From assembly GCA_964651325.1 (NCBI GenBank), contig CAZYXP010000199.1:1-6444 (forward strand): a stretch of 6,444 nt of DNA, read 5' to 3'. Under the pieces are notes generated by a model. That model saw only the letters and a program-made list of their open reading frames with translations. It was not told the DNA's origin and searched no databases. This document shows positions 4,108 through 6,444 of the stretch, piece after piece (positions within the stretch are counted from its first letter, which is position 1; each line of letters starts with the position of its first letter). This DNA is from JADFOB01 sp964651325 (GTDB lineage: Bacteria > Planctomycetota > Phycisphaerae > UBA1845). The position numbers and the translations under genes are program-made.

Positions 4108-6444
4108 TCATCGGCACTCATTCTTATTGAGCCTGCATATCCCGGAGCAGCATTGCTCGTTCGCCGTGCAAAACGCCTTCTTCGGCAGACACGAGCAAGC
4201 CGGATCCGCGTCGCAGTCGGCGTCATTGCAATCGGTAGACCCGTCGCAATCGTTATCCGAACCGTCGGTACAATTGGTTTCACTTGCTGGCGGAGCGCCG
4301 CAGTCTGCTGCACAGTTGCACTGATCCTCGTTTGGATCGCAAATCGAGTCGCCGCAGAATGGGACCACGCAAGTCGGGTCACTAGCACAGTCGGCATCGT
4401 TGCAATCGGTGAACCCGTCGCAATCGTTATCCGCGCCGTCCGTGCAATTCGTCTCCGAAAGCGGCGGAGTGCCGCAATCGGCTGCGCAGTTGCACTGATC
4501 CTCGTTCGGGTCGCAAAACGCGTCGCCGCAGAATGGGACCACGCAAGTCGGGTCACTAGCACAGTCGGCATCATTGCAATCGGCAAGTCCATCGCAATCG
4601 TTGTCTACGCCGTCCGTGCAGCTCGTTTCCAACGCCGGCGCCGCGCCGCAATCGGCAGCGCAATTGCACTGATCTTCACCCGGATCGCAGAACCCATCAC
4701 CGCAGAAAGCCGGCGGACCGCAATCAGCGGCGCAGTTGGCGTTGGTCTCGCTGCCCTCACAGATCCCGTCACCGCAGCACGACGCCGTGCCCGGCACATC
4801 GATGCATTGGAATCCGCCCGCGGTGCATCGCGAATCGGCGCACGAAACGGGGTTGTCCCCATCTCCTCCGTCGCCGCAGCAGAACGGCCCCTGCTCGGTA
4901 CCTGCGCAGTCCTGGGGGCATCGTTTGCAGTTCTCGCGGTCAAACGCCTCGCAGATGCCATTGCCGCAACTCGGATTCACCGCCGTGCCGGCGAAACAAT
5001 CTCCCGGGCACGTGTTGCAGTTCTCACCCGATTCGCACGTTCCATTGCCGCAGCAAGGGGAAGTCGCCGTGTTCGTACATCCCGACACCGCGTCACAAAC
5101 GTCCGTGGTGCAGGCGTTGCCATCGTTGCATTGCCCGCTATCGGGCGTGTTGCTGCAGGTGCCCAGCGGATCGACGCATGCATCCATCGTACACGCGACG
5201 CCGTCGTTGCAGTTGATCGCCGTGCCCGACTGGCACACGCCCGCCGCACAGGTCTCCGCTCCGTTGCAGGCCAGCCCGTCATCGCAATCGGCGTTGATGC
5301 TGCATCCGGGGGCCGGTGCCACCAATTGAAGCGAGCCGACCACATCGATGCGTCCAAAACCATAAGCGACGTCGAACCCGACCGGTCCCAAGTCGACGGC
5401 CCCATCACGGATGATCTGGCGCACCTGAGCCGGCGTCAGCGATGGATCAGCGCTCAGGATCAGCGCCGCAAGACCCGCAACCGCCGGCGAGGCCATGCTC
5501 GTGCCGCACTTGCTTATGATGCCGCCGCCGCCAACCGTGTTGTTGGCGGAAAAAATATCGCACCCCGGCGCGGCCACATCGATCATGGGGCTCTGATTGC
5601 TGAAGCACACGATGTCATCCGCAAACGGCCCCGAGTCGATGCATGTACCCCAGTTGAAGACGGACGAGGGGGTTTCGCAGGTCGGGAAAGTCGCGTCATA
5701 CGTCGCGCCCACCGCAATCACATCGGAACCACATGCGGGCGAGGCCACAGCGTTACCGAAGGATTCGTTGCCCGAAGCCGCCACAACCACCACGCCATTG
5801 GCCACGGCGTTGTTGGATGCCACAGCCCAGGCATGCGTGCAAGGGCCGGTGAACTGGCCGGTCCCGATACTCAAGTTGATGACGTCCGCACGGCCGCCCG
5901 TCGGCGATTGGTCCGCGCAGTGATCGATCCCCGCAATAATGTCCGACGACAACCCACCGCCAAAGGAATTCAAAATCTTCGCGCCGATCAGCGTCGCGTT
6001 TGGCGCAACCCCCTGAAACGGCTCCGGGCCGGACCCACAGGCGAAATCAACGTTGAGCCCTGTGCCGCCCACGGCGATTCCCGCTACGTGACTGCCGTGA
6101 CCGTTGTCGTCATCGGGGTTGGAATCGTTGTTGGCAAAGTCAAAGCTGGCAGCCGCGTCGATGCGGCTGGCGTACATGGTGTGATCCATGTCGATGCCCG
6201 TGTCCGCAATACACACGCGAACGCCCGCCCCGGTCGCCGAAAGGCCCGCGGCAGCGATCTGAGTCTGCAAACCGTTAATCAGTGGCACCGCATCGTTCAG
6301 CTTGATCAGATTGGGGTAGTAGACGTCCTCTTCGACCTCGTTTACGCCGGGCATCTGCCGTAGTGCTGCAACATCCGATTCGGGAATGTCGCGAAGGCTG
6401 ATCACGTTGGGCAATACGTCTCCGTATTCATACTTGACCAGCGA
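4108..6444 (-). CDS. Secreted subtilisin-family (S8) serine protease with Cys-rich C-terminus, N-terminus outside window
   Basis: The frame is open through the right edge; 778 residues are visible (numbered from base 6444), so signal peptide and start codon lie outside. Residues 1-42 resemble the end of an inhibitor-I9 propeptide (DVAALRQMPGVNEVEED), the intramolecular chaperone removed on activation. The catalytic domain spans about 55-375, with Asp81 in DTGID, His116 in GHGSHVAG, Asn226 in AASGNE and Ser316 in GTSMASP, so it should be active. It carries ten cysteines, unusual for a subtilisin and consistent with disulfides. Residues 381-778 are cysteine-rich modules: one like the left-edge repeat protein (381-412), two CNDG-x-ACT-x-D-x-C units (412-463), several CG[ND]G-x-C-E units (464-576), three 58-residue repeats (580-750) and a knottin-like end (752-777). 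Modules may bind calcium, substrate or the cell surface (inference). A terminator lies 107 nt downstream. Confidence 0.93.
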   Translation of the reverse strand, partial: SLVKYEYGDVLPNVISLRDIPESDVAALRQMPGVNEVEEDVYYPNLIKLNDAVPLINGLQTQIAAAGLSATGAGVRVCIADTGIDMDHTMYASRIDAAASFDFANNDSNPDDDNGHGSHVAGIAVGGTGLNVDFACGSGPEPFQGVAPNATLIGAKILNSFGGGLSSDIIAGIDHCADQSPTGGRADVINLSIGTGQFTGPCTHAWAVASNNAVANGVVVVAASGNESFGNAVASPACGSDVIAVGATYDATFPTCETPSSVFNWGTCIDSGPFADDIVCFSNQSPMIDVAAPGCDIFSANNTVGGGGIISKCGTSMASPAVAGLAALILSADPSLTPAQVRQIIRDGAVDLGPVGFDVAYGFGRIDVVGSLQLVAPAPGCSINADCDDGLACNGAETCAAGVCQSGTAINCNDGVACTMDACVDPLGTCSNTPDSGQCNDGNACTTDVCDAVSGCTNTATSPCCGNGTCESGENCNTCPGDCFAGTAVNPSCGNGICEAFDRENCKRCPQDCAGTEQGPFCCGDGGDGDNPVSCADSRCTAGGFQCIDVPGTASCCGDGICEGSETNANCAADCGPPAFCGDGFCDPGEDQCNCAADCGAAPALETSCTDGVDNDCDGLADCNDADCASDPTCVVPFCGDAFCDPNEDQCNCAADCGTPPLSETNCTDGADNDCDGFTDCNDADCASDPTCVVPFCGDSICDPNEDQCNCAADCGAPPASETNCTDGSDNDCDGSTDCNDADCDADPACSCLPKKAFCTANEQCCSGICRLNKNECR
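4111..4191 (-). other. Knottin-like (inhibitor cystine knot) C-terminal motif of the protease
   Basis: The last 27 residues carry six cysteines spaced C-x6-C-x5-CC-x3-C-x6-C. This fits the classical inhibitor cystine knot spacing known from animal toxins and plant and insect peptides, including the central CCSG. Only spacing is visible, so the knotted fold is inferred. Confidence 0.55.
4195..4707 (-). repeat. Three tandem 174-bp coding repeats in the protease tail
   Basis: Units lie at 4534-4707, 4360-4533 and about 4195-4359 in protein order. Each encodes FCGD-x2-CDP-x-EDQCNCAADCG, then an ETxCTDG-x-DNDCDG segment, then DCNDADC. The DNDCDG part resembles the putative metal-binding motif seen in MopE-type proteins. 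A 51-bp block (4348-4398) recurs exactly 174 bp away (4522-4572), so at least two units are recent copies or are homogenised. Confidence 0.88.
5068..5211 (-). repeat. Two CTDC-type Cys units in the protease
   Basis: Two consecutive units of form CNDG-x-ACT-x-D-x-C-[DV]-x3-G-x-C-x-N-T occur here, about 26 residues apart. They resemble the Dictyostelium CTDC extracellular repeat, a pattern also common in large secreted proteins of myxobacteria and planctomycetes. They probably form a disulfide-stabilised spacer. Confidence 0.6.
5209..5304 (-). other. Cys module in the protease shared with the left-edge repeat protein
   Basis: The segment reads C-x5-C-x5-C-x5-C-x4-C-x7-C with NADCDDG, CNGAETC and AGVC motifs. 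The first five spacings and these motifs are those of the 46-residue modules encoded at 76-1452; only the last spacing is one residue longer. It sits directly behind the catalytic domain as a single copy. Confidence 0.8.

Noticed and set aside
3511..4130. Overlapping plus-strand frames of 150 to 179 codons running from the exported-protein gene into the intergenic region
   Set aside because: Three different frames are open at once, none has an RBS or a plausible composition, and they run through the inverted repeats and the terminator.
4153..6363. A 736-codon open frame on the plus strand opposite the protease gene
   Set aside because: It mirrors the codon bias of a GC-rich, Asp/Cys-rich gene. 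It has a low-complexity Arg/Ala/Val composition and no domain, while the minus strand has a complete catalytic triad and clear modules.

Overview
The window reads as a GC-rich bacterial chromosome segment dominated by secreted and surface proteins. The combination of very cysteine-rich tandem repeat modules, a subtilisin-type protease carrying the same kind of modules, and a C-terminal Cys/hydrophobic/Arg tail suggests a planctomycete (Phycisphaerae-like) or another large-genome, surface-protein-rich lineage such as myxobacteria. That assignment is inference from protein style only; no rRNA or marker gene is present.

Layout. Bases 1-1662 (+) hold the 3' part of a gene for a large secreted protein: ten complete 46-residue modules with eight invariant cysteines each, then a tail that looks like a membrane or sorting anchor. 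Bases 1663-2021 are non-coding but structured: a hairpin sequestering a GAGGAG motif, a 16-bp hairpin with a CU-rich loop that can pair back to that motif, then a sigma70-like promoter. Bases 2022-2744 (+) encode a complete type I signal peptidase (lepB). A 222-nt gap follows, then 2967-3662 (+), a small exported, very basic protein of unknown function with a strong RBS and a C-terminal tyrosine repeat. Bases 3663-4107 are a convergent intergenic region with several inverted repeats and a convincing intrinsic terminator for the minus strand. Bases 4108-6444 (-) hold a secreted S8 serine protease whose N-terminus lies beyond the right edge. It has propeptide remnant, catalytic domain, and about 400 residues of cysteine-rich modules ending in a knottin-like motif.

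How the parts relate. Three of the four proteins are exported and would need a signal peptidase; the fourth is one. No shared operon is shown: the protease is convergent with the rest, and lepB appears to have its own promoter. The clearest link is a cysteine module shared by the left-edge repeat protein and the protease. I see no defence system, CRISPR array, mobile element, tRNA or rRNA. The most promising unexplained signals are the structured RNA region at 1698-1811, the tyrosine-repeat exported protein, and the bacterial knottin-like cap of the protease.
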